64,000 bases of DNA from Trinickia mobilis (GTDB taxonomy: Bacteria > Pseudomonadota > Gammaproteobacteria > Burkholderiales > Burkholderiaceae). This document shows, in pieces, positions 23,164-36,405 of the stretch (positions are counted from its first letter, which is position 1; each line of letters starts with the position of its first letter). The notes below the pieces were generated by a model. It saw only the letters and a list, made by a program, of their open reading frames with translations. It did not search any database and was not told where the DNA came from. A program made the position numbers and the translations under genes. The stretch spans positions 209,450 through 273,449 of the forward strand of contig NZ_JAFLRF010000009.1 of assembly GCF_017315705.1 (NCBI RefSeq), written 5' to 3'.

Positions 23164-24468
23164 GTGGAACAATTCCCGATATGGGCGCAGGTTTGCGCCG
23201 TCTTCCTGCTGCTTTTCTGCTCAAGTTTCTTTTCGATCTCCGAGACGGCGATGATGGCGCTCAACCGCCACCGCCTGAAGTACCTGACGACCAAAGGTGC
23301 GCTTGGTGCGAAAACCACGCAAAACCTGCTGTCGCGCACCGACCAGTTGCTCGGCGTGATCCTGATCGGCAACAACCTGTTCAATACGATCATCCCGGTC
23401 CTGACGACGTCGATCGCGTTGCACACGTTCGGCCATGACAACCTCGTGCTGTCGATCGCGACCGGCATCGTCGCGTTCCTGATCATCGTGTTTGCGGAAA
23501 TTACGCCGAAGATCGTCGGCGCAACCTACCCGGAAAAGATCGCGCTGCCGGCAAGCCTGATCATCGCGCCGTTGATGCGCCTCCTGCGGCCGTTCGTGTG
23601 GTTCGTCAACCTGTTCGCGAACGCGATTTTGCGCGTGCTGCACATCAATACGAAGGGCGGACGCGACCAGCGCCTATCGACCGAGGAGTTGCGCACGATC
23701 GTCCTCGAGTCCGGCAGCTTCATGCCGACCAAGCACCGCAGCATCCTCTTGAACCTGTTCGACCTCGAGAACATTTCCGTCGACGACGTGATGATTCCGC
23801 GCCGCCGGATCGAAGCAATCGATTTCGACGCGCCGTTCGACGACATCCTCCATCAGCTCGAAACTTGCTATCACAACACGCTGATCGTCTATCAGGGCGA
23901 CATCGACCGGGTGCTCGGCGTGTTGCACGTGCGCAAGACGCTGGCCTCGCTGCACAACCAGGAACTCGAACGGGAAACGCTGCGCGAGCTGCTTGCCGAG
24001 CCATATTTCGTGCCGTCGGGCACGCCCGTGTTCCAGCAGCTTCAGTACTTTCAGGAAAGCCGGCACCGCACGGCGCTCGTCGTCAACGAATATGGCGAAC
24101 TGCAAGGGCTGGTCACGCCCGAGGACATCATCGAGGAGCTGATCGGCGAGTTCACGACGTCGATTCCGCGCAGCGCCAGTTCGAGAAGCGGCTGGAACGA
24201 GGACGGCGAATGCATCGTCGCGGGCAGCATGCCGTTGCGCGAACTGAACCGCTGGCTGCATCTGAGCCTGCCGACCGACGGACCGAAAACGCTGAATGGC
24301 TTGATTCTCGAAGCGCTCGAGGAGATTCCGGAGGGCGACGTCTGCTTGCAGGTCAGCGGCGTGCGGCTGGAAGTGCTGCGCAGCGACGATCAAGCAGTTC
24401 GTACCGTCAAAATCTTCAAGCCGACCGCGCCCAATTCCGCGAAGCCCGCCAAATCGACGCTCCATTAG
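23164..24468 (+). CDS. HlyC/CorC-type transporter with CNNM and CBS domains
   Basis: The 434-residue inner-membrane protein has an N-terminal DUF21/CNNM region of about four helices (1-190, e.g. FLLLFCSSFFSISETAMMALNRHRLKYL and AFLIIVFAEITPKIVGATYPE), two CBS domains (about 210-340, including VDDVMIPRRRIEAID and EDIIEELIGEF) and a C-terminal CorC_HlyC domain. Such proteins are linked to Mg2+/Co2+ efflux; substrate is inferred. The start is GTG (VEQFPIWAQV); no ATG gives the full first helix. No clear ribosome-binding site precedes it, so the exact start is less certain. Confidence 0.88.
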   Translation: MEQFPIWAQVCAVFLLLFCSSFFSISETAMMALNRHRLKYLTTKGALGAKTTQNLLSRTDQLLGVILIGNNLFNTIIPVLTTSIALHTFGHDNLVLSIATGIVAFLIIVFAEITPKIVGATYPEKIALPASLIIAPLMRLLRPFVWFVNLFANAILRVLHINTKGGRDQRLSTEELRTIVLESGSFMPTKHRSILLNLFDLENISVDDVMIPRRRIEAIDFDAPFDDILHQLETCYHNTLIVYQGDIDRVLGVLHVRKTLASLHNQELERETLRELLAEPYFVPSGTPVFQQLQYFQESRHRTALVVNEYGELQGLVTPEDIIEELIGEFTTSIPRSASSRSGWNEDGECIVAGSMPLRELNRWLHLSLPTDGPKTLNGLILEALEEIPEGDVCLQVSGVRLEVLRSDDQAVRTVKIFKPTAPNSAKPAKSTLH

Positions 24469-24551
24469 CCGTTCGGCCGACTGCCGGGCCCAAACCGCTC
24501 GCGCGATGATGGATTCATCGTGTTCTACAGGCGGCGCATTGCCGGCTTCTC

Positions 24552-25919
24552 ATGTCATCCAGCCTCGGTGCTGCGCGCTCTCGTGCGGCAGAATTCAGCG
24601 CCGTCAGCGAATCGGCGTCGCAAACGTCCAGCGCAGCTGCCGCTCCTGCGACGGAGAGACCTTCTGATTTCGTCTCTGCCCTGAGGGCCCCGCCGGTCGC
24701 ATCCGCGTCTGCAGAGTCGGGAGAGTCGTCGTCTCGACTGAGCGACGCCGACAGCGCACCCGCCGTTCGGCTCCTGGCAGACATCCTGCAGGACGCGTCG
24801 CGGCGCAACGCTTCGGACCTCCACATCGAGTCCGCCGAAAGCGGCTGGCGCATCCGCTTGCGAATCGACGGCGTGCTGCATGAAATCGCGCGGCCGCCGC
24901 CCCATTTGCGCGACGCGTTTGTCACGCGCATCAAAGTGCTCGCCAGGCTCGACATCGCCGAGCGTAGAGTGCCGCAGGACGGACGCTTGCGGCTCGCGGT
25001 CACGCCCGGCAAGGTCGAGGACTATCGCGTCAACTCGCTGCCGACGCTGTTTGGCGAAAAGCTCGTGCTGCGCCGTCTCGATGGACTCCCTCCAGACCTC
25101 TCGCTCGAATCGCTGGGCCTCAATGCGCGACAAGCTGCACTCGTCGACGCCGCAATCCGCGCGCCGCACGGCCTCATGCTCGTAACCGGGCCGACCGGCA
25201 GCGGCAAAACCTTGTCGCTGTACTGCTTCCTGCAAATGCTCAACGCCGAATCGCGCAACATATGCTCGGTCGAGGATCCCGCCGAAATCCAGCTCGCCGG
25301 CATCAACCAGGTCAGCGTGCGCGAAAAGGCCGGGCTCACGTTTGCCGTCGCACTGCGGGCGTTCTTGCGGCAGGATCCGGACGTCATCATGGTCGGGGAG
25401 ATCCGCGACGAGGAAACCGCCGACGTCGCACTAAAGGCCGCGCAGACGGGCCACCTCGTGCTCTCGACGCTCCACACGAACGACGCGCCGGCCGCGATCA
25501 CGCGGCTGATCGATATCGGCATCGCGCCTTACAACCTAGCGGCGGCATTGCGGATCGTGACCGCGCAGCGGCTTGTGCGGCGCTTGTGCGCGCGCTGCCG
25601 GATACCGGCGCCGGAGTCGCCGGCAGCGCTGCGTGCAGCGGGCTTCGCCGGCGACGATCTGAGCGGCTGGACGCCGTTCGCCGCGAAAAGCTGCGTTGCG
25701 TGTCACGGCATCGGGTATCGCGGCCGAATCGGTGTGCATCAGGTGATGCCAGTAACCGATGCAATGCGCGATTTGATCGTCGCTCGGGCGAGCGCGCACG
25801 AGATTGCACGGCAGGCGCGGCAGGATGGTGTTCTGACGCTGCGCGAGGCGGCGCTCGCACGTGTCCGCGACGGCACGACGAGCCTCGCCGAAGCGTTTAG
25901 CGCGACGGAGGCGTCATGA
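24552..25919 (+). CDS. pilB: Type IV pilus assembly ATPase PilB (GspE family)
   Basis: The 455-residue hexameric ATPase powers pilin polymerisation. Walker A is GPTGSGKT (about 215-222), the Asp box is SVEDPAEIQLAGINQ, Walker B is VIMVGEIRDEETAD and the His box TGHLVLSTLHTND. A C-terminal tetracysteine zinc site is formed by CARC and CVAC. It is about 100 residues shorter than typical PilB because the N-terminal MshEN domain is missing, replaced by a Ser/Ala-rich segment (1-70). pilC and pilD follow, so a pilus or type II-like role is likely; the substrate pilin gene is not in this window. Confidence 0.9.
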   Translation: MSSSLGAARSRAAEFSAVSESASQTSSAAAAPATERPSDFVSALRAPPVASASAESGESSSRLSDADSAPAVRLLADILQDASRRNASDLHIESAESGWRIRLRIDGVLHEIARPPPHLRDAFVTRIKVLARLDIAERRVPQDGRLRLAVTPGKVEDYRVNSLPTLFGEKLVLRRLDGLPPDLSLESLGLNARQAALVDAAIRAPHGLMLVTGPTGSGKTLSLYCFLQMLNAESRNICSVEDPAEIQLAGINQVSVREKAGLTFAVALRAFLRQDPDVIMVGEIRDEETADVALKAAQTGHLVLSTLHTNDAPAAITRLIDIGIAPYNLAAALRIVTAQRLVRRLCARCRIPAPESPAALRAAGFAGDDLSGWTPFAAKSCVACHGIGYRGRIGVHQVMPVTDAMRDLIVARASAHEIARQARQDGVLTLREAALARVRDGTTSLAEAFSATEAS

Positions 25920-25944
25920 ACCGCCCCCACGCTCACATTCGTTC

Positions 25945-26020
25945 GCAAATCCCCAAGGGGGCGGACGCCTCCCTTGGGGCGGCCCGGCGCCCCGAAGGAA
26001 GTCCCCTTGGGGGACGGGAG
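25945..26020. repeat. GC-rich palindromic repeat filling the pilB-pilC gap
   Basis: This segment is built of inverted CCCCAAGGGG / CCCTTGGGG-type units. A 23-bp core at 25989-26011, starting GCCCCGAAGGAAG, is found identically, in the same orientation relative to transcription, inside murD (47449-47471). The pilC ribosome-binding site (GGGAGG) lies at its right edge. Confidence 0.85.
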
Positions 26021-26025
26021 GCACC

Positions 26026-27243
26026 ATGACCGCACCCGCTCCGAACGCAGCATCCGAACTGCGCTTTTCCTGGCGCGGCGTCCAAGCCGACGGTATCCGC
26101 AAACGCGGCACGATCGTCGCGCCCGATGCCGCGGGCGCTCGCGCGACGCTCAAGCGCGACCACATCGTAGTGCTCGAAATCGAAGCACGCGGCCAGGCCG
26201 CCCCGCCGAAAGCAAAAGCCAGCGAAGTCACGTCGTTCACCCGGCAACTGGCGAGCCTGCTTCGGGCGGGTCTGCCCCTCGCCCCCGCGCTCGACTTGAT
26301 CGCACAGACACCCAGCCGCAGCGGCATGCCACGCATCGTCGGCGGCCTCGTCCGGCAAATCGTCTCCGGCTCGAGCTTTTCCGTGGCGCTCGCCCACTAC
26401 GCCAAGCAGTTCGACGCGCTGTACTGCCAGCTCGTCGCGGTGGGCGAAACCTCGGGCGCGCTCGCGCCGGTGCTCGCACGCATCGCTGACGACCGCGAGC
26501 GCGCCGCCGTCCAGCGCGCGAAAGTGCGCGCCGCGCTGACCTATCCAGTCGCCGTGCTGCTGCTCGCCTTCGCCATCACCGCCGCGCTCCTGGTCTGGGT
26601 CGTGCCGACGTTCAAGCAGATCTTCGACGGCTTCGGCGCCCAGTTACCCGCGCCGACGCAACTGGTGCTAGCGCTCTCCGATGCAGCGGCACAGTGGTTC
26701 GGGCCGGTGCTCGCCGTCGTCGCTGCGATCGCATTCGCGGTCGCCAACGGTCTGCGTCGTTCAGCATCCGGCCGCGCCGCCTTCGATCGCATGACGCTTC
26801 GGCTCCCGATTGTCGGTCCGTTACTCGCCACGTTGGCTGCCGCCCGCTGGAGCCGGGCGCTCGGCACGCTGCTCGCAGCCGGCACACCGCTTGCCGATGC
26901 ATTCGATTCGCTCACGCACGCCACCGGCAATACGGTATTCGACCTGGCAACCGTCGATATCGCAGCGCGGCTGCGCCGCGGCGAGCGGCTCGCGGCGGCC
27001 ATGCGCGCGTCGCACTGCTTTCCGCTCCAGGTCGTGCAGCCAATCGCCGTCGCGGAGGAATCAGGGGCGCTCGACGCGATGCTCCTCGACGTCGCCACGC
27101 TCGCCGATCGTCAGGTAGACGAAAAAATCGGGTTGCTGGCAAGCCTTTGCGAACCGCTGATCGTCATCGTGCTCGGCGCGCTGGTCGGGGGGCTGGTGGT
27201 CGCGCTCTACCTCCCCATCATCCAACTCGGCAACGTGGTGTAG
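26026..27243 (+). CDS. pilC: Type IV pilus inner-membrane platform protein PilC (GspF family)
   Basis: The 405-residue protein carries two T2SSF domains (about residues 70-195 and 270-395), each with a hydrophobic region; VAVLLLAFAITAALLVWVVPTFK follows the first and IVIVLGALVGGLVVALYLPI ends the protein. It is the membrane base on which PilB acts. The start MTAPAPNAASELRFSWRG is chosen because GGGAGG lies five bases upstream and the preceding in-frame sequence is the GC-rich repeat. Confidence 0.93.
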   Translation: MTAPAPNAASELRFSWRGVQADGIRKRGTIVAPDAAGARATLKRDHIVVLEIEARGQAAPPKAKASEVTSFTRQLASLLRAGLPLAPALDLIAQTPSRSGMPRIVGGLVRQIVSGSSFSVALAHYAKQFDALYCQLVAVGETSGALAPVLARIADDRERAAVQRAKVRAALTYPVAVLLLAFAITAALLVWVVPTFKQIFDGFGAQLPAPTQLVLALSDAAAQWFGPVLAVVAAIAFAVANGLRRSASGRAAFDRMTLRLPIVGPLLATLAAARWSRALGTLLAAGTPLADAFDSLTHATGNTVFDLATVDIAARLRRGERLAAAMRASHCFPLQVVQPIAVAEESGALDAMLLDVATLADRQVDEKIGLLASLCEPLIVIVLGALVGGLVVALYLPIIQLGNVV

Positions 27244-27287
27244 CATCCAGCCCAACCCAATCGTAAGTTTCGACCGGTATCCAGCCT

Positions 27288-28196
27288 GTGTACGATCTCT
27301 CCCTCAGCGATCCGCTCGCCCGCCATGTGGACGGCTTGAGCGCCGCCTTCGGCGCATTGCCGGCTGGCGTGCAATTCGCCTTCGCCATCGCCCTCGGCCT
27401 CGTGATCGGCAGCTTTCTGAACGTCGTCGCGCACCGTCTGCCGATCATGCTCGAACGCGCGTGGCGCGCAGAAGTCAGCGACACGACAGGCGTCCCGTGC
27501 GCCGATGACGGCCTGCCCGCCCGCTACAACCTGTGCGTGCCGCGCAGTGCATGCCCGCATTGCGGCCACGTGTTGCGTGCGTGGGAAAACATCCCCGTCG
27601 TCAGCTATCTGCTGCTGCGCGGGCGCTGCTCGCACTGCAAGACTTCGGTCAGCATCCGGTATCCGCTGATCGAACTCGCGAGCGCGGCGTTCGCGGCGCT
27701 CGCGTTGTGGTCGTTTGGACCGTCGTTCGCGGCGCTCGCCGCGTTCGGCCTCTGCGCCACACTGCTCGCGATGAGCGCCATCGACATCGACACGCGCCTG
27801 CTGCCCGATTCGCTGACGCTGCCGCTCTTGTGGGCCGGACTCATCGTGAACTTCGCCGATACCTTTGCGAGCCTGCGAACCGCAGTCATCGGCGCAATCG
27901 CGGGCTACCTCTTTCTGTGGTGCGTCTATTGGCTGTTCAAACTCGTGCGCGGCGTCGAGGGCATGGGTTACGGCGACTTCAAGCTGCTGGCGGCGATCGG
28001 CGCCTGGCTGGGCTGGGCTGCGCTGCCGCAAGTCGTATTGATCGCAGCGGTGACAGGCGCCGTCGTCGGGATCGCGGCGACCTTGAGCGGCCGCATGCGC
28101 TTCGAGGAGCCGCTGCCGTTCGGTCCGTTCCTTGCTGCCGGCGGCGCCGCGACGCTCTTTCTCGGCACCCCGCTCTATCACGCGTTTGGAGGCTGA
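27288..28196 (+). CDS. pilD: Prepilin peptidase / N-methyltransferase PilD
   Basis: PilD cleaves prepilin leader peptides and methylates the new N-terminus in the inner membrane. The 302-residue protein has the N-terminal segment IGSFLNVVAHRLPIML, the two CxxC pairs (CPHC, CSHC) and the two catalytic Asp sites (SAIDIDTRLLPDSL and GMGYGDFKLL). Seven to eight transmembrane helices are expected. The start is GTG, 44 bp after pilC. coaE begins 3 bp after its stop. Confidence 0.94.
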   Translation: MYDLSLSDPLARHVDGLSAAFGALPAGVQFAFAIALGLVIGSFLNVVAHRLPIMLERAWRAEVSDTTGVPCADDGLPARYNLCVPRSACPHCGHVLRAWENIPVVSYLLLRGRCSHCKTSVSIRYPLIELASAAFAALALWSFGPSFAALAAFGLCATLLAMSAIDIDTRLLPDSLTLPLLWAGLIVNFADTFASLRTAVIGAIAGYLFLWCVYWLFKLVRGVEGMGYGDFKLLAAIGAWLGWAALPQVVLIAAVTGAVVGIAATLSGRMRFEEPLPFGPFLAAGGAATLFLGTPLYHAFGG

Positions 28197-28199
28197 ACC

Positions 28200-28811
28200 A
28201 TGTTTGCTGTGGGGCTGACCGGCGGCATCGGCAGCGGCAAGACGACGGTCGCCGACCTGTTCGCGGCGCGCGGCGTACCGATCGTCGACACCGATTTCAT
28301 CGCGCATCGCATCACCGGGCCGAACGGCGCCGCGATGCCGCCGATTGCAAAGGAATTCGGCGCTGAGTTCGTCACGGCCGACGGCGCCCTCGACCGCGCC
28401 AAAATGCGCGCACTGGTATTCAGCGACGACACCGCGAAAGCGCGGCTCGAAGCGATCACCCATCCGTTGATTCGCGCCGAAACCGAACGCGAGCGCAACG
28501 CGGCAAAGGGCCCGTATCTCATCGTCGTCGTGCCGCTGCTCGTCGAATCGGGCACGTGGAAGTCGCGGGTCGACCGCGTGCTGACTGTCGACTGCAGCGT
28601 CGATACGCAAATCGAGCGCGTGATGCGCCGCAATGCATTCCCCCGCGAACAGGTGCTCGCAATCATCGACAAGCAAGCCACGCGAGACGCGCGCCTCGCC
28701 GCAGCCGACGACCTGATAGTCAACGAATGCGCCGCGCTCGACGAACTCGCGGCGCAAGTCGAACGCTTGCATCGCCGATATCTCGCGCTTGCGGGCACGC
28801 CCTCTGCCTAG
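28200..28811 (+). CDS. coaE: Dephospho-CoA kinase
   Basis: CoaE performs the last step of coenzyme A synthesis, phosphorylating dephospho-CoA. The 203-residue P-loop kinase has [12 protein letters not shown] (about residues 5-16), [10 protein letters not shown] and [24 protein letters not shown], all standard. It is tightly linked to pilD (3 bp), an arrangement widespread in proteobacteria. Confidence 0.96.
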   Translation: MFAVGLTGGIGSGKTTVADLFAARGVPIVDTDFIAHRITGPNGAAMPPIAKEFGAEFVTADGALDRAKMRALVFSDDTAKARLEAITHPLIRAETERERNAAKGPYLIVVVPLLVESGTWKSRVDRVLTVDCSVDTQIERVMRRNAFPREQVLAIIDKQATRDARLAAADDLIVNECAALDELAAQVERLHRRYLALAGTPSA

Positions 28812-28907
28812 CATCGTCTAAAGACAACGCCCCCGTGCGCCGATAAATGTTCTGAACAGTCACGCCAGATTCGACATCTGCCGGCAAGATGGCAAAAAAG
28901 TGCGTGA

Positions 28908-29734
<827 letters not shown>

Positions 29735-29756
29735 TCGCCAGAAAACGCCTGAACGT

Positions 29757-29948
29757 ATGACCACCGTCGTGAAATGCCCGACTTGCGGCAAGCCAGTCCG
29801 CTGGGTACCGGAAAACCGCTTTCGCCCGTTCTGCTCGGAGCGCTGCAAACAGATCGATCTTGGCGCTTGGGCCAACGAGAAGTACAAGATCGGCGGCACC
29901 GACGAGGAACCGCCTTCCGACGATACCTCGCGCGGCGACCTCAACTAG
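29757..29948 (+). CDS. yacG: DNA gyrase inhibitor YacG (zinc-binding)
   Basis: The 63-residue protein has the four zinc Cys residues in [10 protein letters not shown] and [12 protein letters not shown], followed by the conserved [10 protein letters not shown]. In E. coli YacG binds GyrB and inhibits gyrase. It lies 22 bp after zapD. The start is the ATG before TTVVKC; upstream in-frame sequence is unrelated. Confidence 0.94.
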   Translation: MTTVVKCPTCGKPVRWVPENRFRPFCSERCKQIDLGAWANEKYKIGGTDEEPPSDDTSRGDLN

Positions 29949-30028
29949 ACGAGAACACGCTCTTCGTCACGCTGGCGGCGTTGCGCTGTCAGCTTCACGG
30001 CTTTCGGAAACGAAACCGGCCGGCCGCA

Positions 30029-30460
30029 TCAATCGGCGGCCAGCCACGCCAGAACCGGGATCGTCGCCGGAAGCAGCGGTTCGACGGCGGCAGGCAGCCG
30101 CTCCCAACTGAATGCCTGCCCTTCGCGGCCGTGCGGCTCGCCTCTCCAGCCCGTCACCTTGCAGAAATAGAGCCGGACGTAAGCGTGCGGATAGTCGTGC
30201 TCGAGCGTATGCCAGCGATGGCACTCGGTGACGACGATGCCCAACTCCTCGTGCAATTCGCGCTCGAGCGCCGCCTCGACGGTTTCGCCCGGCTCGAGCT
30301 TGCCGCCCGGAAACTCCCAGTAGCCCTCGTACGGCTTGCCTGCCGGACGTTGCGCGAGCAAGTAGCGGCCGTCCGGCTGCACGAGCACGCCGACCGCTAC
30401 CTCGGTCACCGGACGCGACGGCGCAGCCGCGCCGTCCTGAGTCTTCACGTCGCCCGTCAT
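30029..30460 (-). CDS. mutT: MutT-type 8-oxo-dGTP diphosphatase
   Basis: The 143-residue Nudix protein removes 8-oxo-dGTP from the nucleotide pool, preventing A:T to C:G changes. The Nudix box is GGKLEPGETVEAALERELHEELGI, preceded by YEGYWEFPGG, the MutT form. The first 18 residues are a variable leader. Its ATG overlaps the stop of the DUF815 gene by 4 bp (ATGA). The adjacency of yacG-zapD on the other strand and mutT matches many proteobacteria. Confidence 0.93.
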   Translation of the reverse strand: MTGDVKTQDGAAAPSRPVTEVAVGVLVQPDGRYLLAQRPAGKPYEGYWEFPGGKLEPGETVEAALERELHEELGIVVTECHRWHTLEHDYPHAYVRLYFCKVTGWRGEPHGREGQAFSWERLPAAVEPLLPATIPVLAWLAAD

Positions 30461-31326
30461 GCCTGCGCCTTGCGACCCGACCAGTCGCGCGCGAATTGCC
30501 ACGCGACACGTCCCGAGCGCGACCCGCGCTCCAGCGCCCAGACGAGCGCATCGCCGCGCGCACTTTCGATCTCGGCGTCGTCGCAGCCGAAATGCCGCAG
30601 CCAGTGCGCGACGATACCCAGATAGTCGTCCTGCTTGAACGGGTAGAAGCTGACCCACAGGCCGAAGCGCTCGGACAGCGAGATCTTCTCTTCGACGACT
30701 TCGCCCGGATGAATCTCGCCGTCGGGCATGTGCTTGTACGTCTCGTTGTCGCTCATGTACTCGGGCAGCAGATGGCGGCGGTTCGACGTGGCGTAGATCA
30801 GAACGTTGTCGGACTGCGCGGCGACCGAGCCGTCCAGCGCCACTTTCAGCGCCTTGTAGCCCGATTCGCCCTCCTCGAACGAGAGGTCGTCGCAGAACAC
30901 GATAAAGCGTTCGGGACGCTGCGAAATGAGGTCGACGATGTCGCCGAGATCGTGCAGGTCGTCCTTGTCGACTTCGATCAGACGCAGGCCGTCGGCCGCG
31001 TAGGCGTTGAGGCACGCCTTGATGAGCGACGACTTGCCGGTGCCGCGCGCGCCCGTCAGCAGCACGTTGTTCGACGGCTGCTTGTGCACGAACTGGCGCG
31101 TGTTTTGTTCGATCAGCGCCTTCTGGCGATCGATGTTTTGCAGGTCGTCGAGCGAGATGTTCGAAATGGCGGGCACCGGCTGCAGGTAGCCGCGGCCTTG
31201 CCGCTTGCGCCAGCGGAACGCGACCGCTGCCGACCAGTCGATTTGCGGCGACCCCGGCGGCAGCATCGCTTCGAGGCGCCCGAGCAGCGCTTCGGCGCGC
31301 GTCAGGAAATGTTCGAGTTTATCCAT
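30457..31326 (-). CDS. DUF815-family AAA+ ATPase
   Basis: The 289-residue protein has a P-loop in LLTGARGTGKSSLIKACLNAY (about residues 92-112) and a Walker B-like VFCDDLSFEEGESGYKALKVAL, followed by an arginine-rich sensor region. DUF815 proteins are uncharacterised AAA+ ATPases. The short N-terminal region (1-75) is helical and contains a conserved IDWSAAVAFRW segment. It shares an ATGA junction with mutT and lies 52 bp from argJ across a strong hairpin. Confidence 0.87.
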   Translation of the reverse strand: MDKLEHFLTRAEALLGRLEAMLPPGSPQIDWSAAVAFRWRKRQGRGYLQPVPAISNISLDDLQNIDRQKALIEQNTRQFVHKQPSNNVLLTGARGTGKSSLIKACLNAYAADGLRLIEVDKDDLHDLGDIVDLISQRPERFIVFCDDLSFEEGESGYKALKVALDGSVAAQSDNVLIYATSNRRHLLPEYMSDNETYKHMPDGEIHPGEVVEEKISLSERFGLWVSFYPFKQDDYLGIVAHWLRHFGCDDAEIESARGDALVWALERGSRSGRVAWQFARDWSGRKAQA

Positions 31327-31340
31327 GGTGGCATGCGGTC

Positions 31341-31369
31341 GGGGCGCCCGGTCCGAGCGGACCGGCGCC
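31341..31369. repeat. GC hairpin between argJ and the DUF815 gene
   Basis: GGGCGCCCGGTCC pairs with GGACCGGCGCCC around loop GAGC with one bulge. No T run follows on either strand, so it is an intercistronic structure rather than a clear terminator. Confidence 0.6.
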
Positions 31370-31378
31370 CGCGATCTA

Positions 31379-32620
31379 TCAGGAACGGTAGTCGGCGTTG
31401 ATGCTCACGTAATCGTGCGACAGGTCGCAGGTCCAGATCGTCGCCTGCGCATCGCCGCGGCCAAGCAGCACGCGAATCGTGATCTCGCTTTGCTTCATCA
31501 CGCGCTGGCCGTCTTCTTCGCGGTAGTCGGGGTTGCGGCCGCCTTGTTTGGCGACGAGCACATCGTCGAGATAGAGGTCGATTTTCTCGACGTCCAGATC
31601 TGTGACGCCCGCGTAGCCGATCGCCGCGAGAATGCGTCCGAGGTTGGGGTCGGATGCATAGAAAGCCGTCTTCACGAGCGGCGAGTGGCCGATCGCGTAC
31701 GCGATCTGGCGGCATTCGGGTACGCTCGAGCCGCCTTCGACCTGCACCGTCATGAATTTCGTCGCCCCTTCGCCGTCGCGCACGATCAGTTGGGCGAGCG
31801 TCTGCGCGACTTCCGTCACGGCGTCGCGCAATGCGGCGTACGCGGGGGAATCGGACGACGTCACGGCCGGCAGGCTCGACCTGCCCGACGCGATCAGGAT
31901 GAACGAATCGTTCGTCGACGTATCGCCGTCGATCGTGATGCAGTTGAACGAGCGGTCGGCGACGTGCTTCACGAGCGCGTCCAGCACCGGCTGCGACACG
32001 GCCGCGTCGAACGCGAGGAAGCCCAGCATCGTCGCCATGTTCGGCTTGATCATGCCGGCGCCCTTGCTGATGCCGGTCAGCGTGACCGTATGGCCGTCGA
32101 TCGTCACCTGGCGCGAGGCGGCCTTCGGCAGCGTGTCGGTCGTCATGATCGCCTGCGCGGCGTCGTGCCAGTGCGCCGCCTTGCGATTTTCGAGCGCGGC
32201 GGGCAAGCCCGCCTTGAGGCGGTCGATCGGCAGCGGTTCGAGAATCACGCCCGTCGAAAACGGCAGCACTTGCTCCGGCGCGATACCGGCGAGCCGCGCG
32301 AGCTCCGCGCAAGTTTCATGCGCGTTCGCGAGGCCCGGTTCGCCGGTGCCCGCGTTCGCGTTGCCGGTGTTCACGACGAGCGCGCGAATGCCCTTGCCGC
32401 CCGCGCGCACGCGCTCGAGATGCTCGCGGCACACCGTCACCGGCGCCGCGCAGAAGCGGTTCGACGTGAATACGCCTGCCACCGCCGCGCCTTCATCGAC
32501 GGAAATCACGAGGATGTCCTTGCGATTCGGCTTGCGGATATTCGCTTCCGCCCAACCGAGCGTGACGCCGGCGACGGGATGCAGTTGCTCAGGAGCGATC
32601 GAGGGGAAATTGACAGCCAT
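31379..32620 (-). CDS. argJ: Bifunctional ornithine acetyltransferase / N-acetylglutamate synthase
   Basis: ArgJ transfers acetyl groups from N-acetylornithine to glutamate, closing the acetyl cycle of arginine synthesis. The 413-residue precursor self-cleaves before the Thr of [16 protein letters not shown] (about residue 195), which becomes the nucleophile of the beta chain. The oxyanion-hole motif [11 protein letters not shown] is present. Whether the enzyme is mono- or bifunctional cannot be seen from sequence. Confidence 0.95.
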   Translation of the reverse strand: MAVNFPSIAPEQLHPVAGVTLGWAEANIRKPNRKDILVISVDEGAAVAGVFTSNRFCAAPVTVCREHLERVRAGGKGIRALVVNTGNANAGTGEPGLANAHETCAELARLAGIAPEQVLPFSTGVILEPLPIDRLKAGLPAALENRKAAHWHDAAQAIMTTDTLPKAASRQVTIDGHTVTLTGISKGAGMIKPNMATMLGFLAFDAAVSQPVLDALVKHVADRSFNCITIDGDTSTNDSFILIASGRSSLPAVTSSDSPAYAALRDAVTEVAQTLAQLIVRDGEGATKFMTVQVEGGSSVPECRQIAYAIGHSPLVKTAFYASDPNLGRILAAIGYAGVTDLDVEKIDLYLDDVLVAKQGGRNPDYREEDGQRVMKQSEITIRVLLGRGDAQATIWTCDLSHDYVSINADYRS

Positions 32621-32791
32621 GGTCGGGACCTATCGGACGGTGAAATGCCGGCTCATGGCGAGAATGCGGAGAGAACCGGCATCGATTGGTCGAGGCTGGC
32701 GGCTCGTCAAACAGCCGAACCGCCACGGAATCACGGACGCTCGTTGCGCGCGCGATCCGTGATCGATCGCTCGCGCAAAAGGCCGCGCACA

Positions 32792-32828
32792 AGCGAAAAC
32801 GGCGCGCATTATGCGCGCCGTTTTCGCT
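32792..32828. terminator. Palindromic terminator after secA
   Basis: Two 18-bp arms (starting AGCGAAAACGGC and ending GCCGTTTTCGCT) form a perfect palindrome around one central T, 2 bp past the secA stop. Four A and four T at matching sites inside the arms are the common layout of bidirectional terminators in this group. Confidence 0.75.
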
Positions 32829-32829
32829 G

Positions 32830-35646
<2,817 letters not shown>

Positions 35647-35919
35647 CGGATCGGGTTTGCGTCGCGGCTTCGGCGGGAGCACAACGGGTGCGCCCGGGTT
35701 CGGAGGGCCTCGGCGGCTTATTCCATAAGTGAATTCGAATCGGGCATTTTATCACGCGGGGCTGCTTCCGCCTGTGTCGGCGGCTAGACAGCACGGTACG
35801 CGCCGGCCCTCGCCGGCGCCCTTGCGGGCGCCACGGCGCCAGCGATTGCGCGCCCTGCGCGCGGTACAATGCGCGCATCGTCGCACGCATACGCCGCGAC
35901 TGGGTGACACGAGTGTGAA

Positions 35920-36405
35920 ATGAGCCGCTTTTCGTCGTTTTCAAGGCCTTTTGGCCCGCCGCGGCCGCAACCGCTCGCCGAGGTTCTGACCCGCACCGAT
36001 GCGTTCGCCGCCCTGCGCGCGGGCGTCGAGCAGATTGCCGCGCTCGAGCGCGATCTCAAGCAATTGCTGCCCGACTACCTGGCGACAAGCGTCGAGCCGG
36101 GCTTCATCAAGGACGGCGTCCTGTCTCTCTTTGCCGCGCACAACGCGCTGGCCGCGCGCCTGCGGCATCTCGAGCCGTCCCTTCTGGCCGACCTGCAACA
36201 GCGCGGCTGGGCTGTCAATGCGCTGAAGGTGCGGGTCCGGCCGCTGCCGGCGAAAGAGCCGCCGCCCATCAAGCAAGCGCGCATGACGCCGGCAGGGGCC
36301 GATGCGCTGCGCGAATTGAGCGATACGCTCGCTCCGTCCCCCTTGCAGGCCGCGCTTGCGAAAATGGCCGCGCGCCATCAGAAACCGCGCGGCGAAAAAA
36401 AATGA
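35920..36405 (+). CDS. dciA: DciA-type replicative helicase loader (DUF721)
   Basis: The 161-residue protein has the DUF721 core (about 20-120), with DGVLSLFAAHNALAARLRHLEPSLLADL near its centre, and a basic C-terminal tail ending RGEKK. DciA is the ancestral loader of DnaB helicase in bacteria lacking DnaC/DnaI. The DciA name is by family. A -10-like TACAAT lies 50 bp upstream. The stop codon lies inside the bidirectional terminator shared with lpxC. Confidence 0.85.
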   Translation: MSRFSSFSRPFGPPRPQPLAEVLTRTDAFAALRAGVEQIAALERDLKQLLPDYLATSVEPGFIKDGVLSLFAAHNALAARLRHLEPSLLADLQQRGWAVNALKVRVRPLPAKEPPPIKQARMTPAGADALRELSDTLAPSPLQAALAKMAARHQKPRGEKK

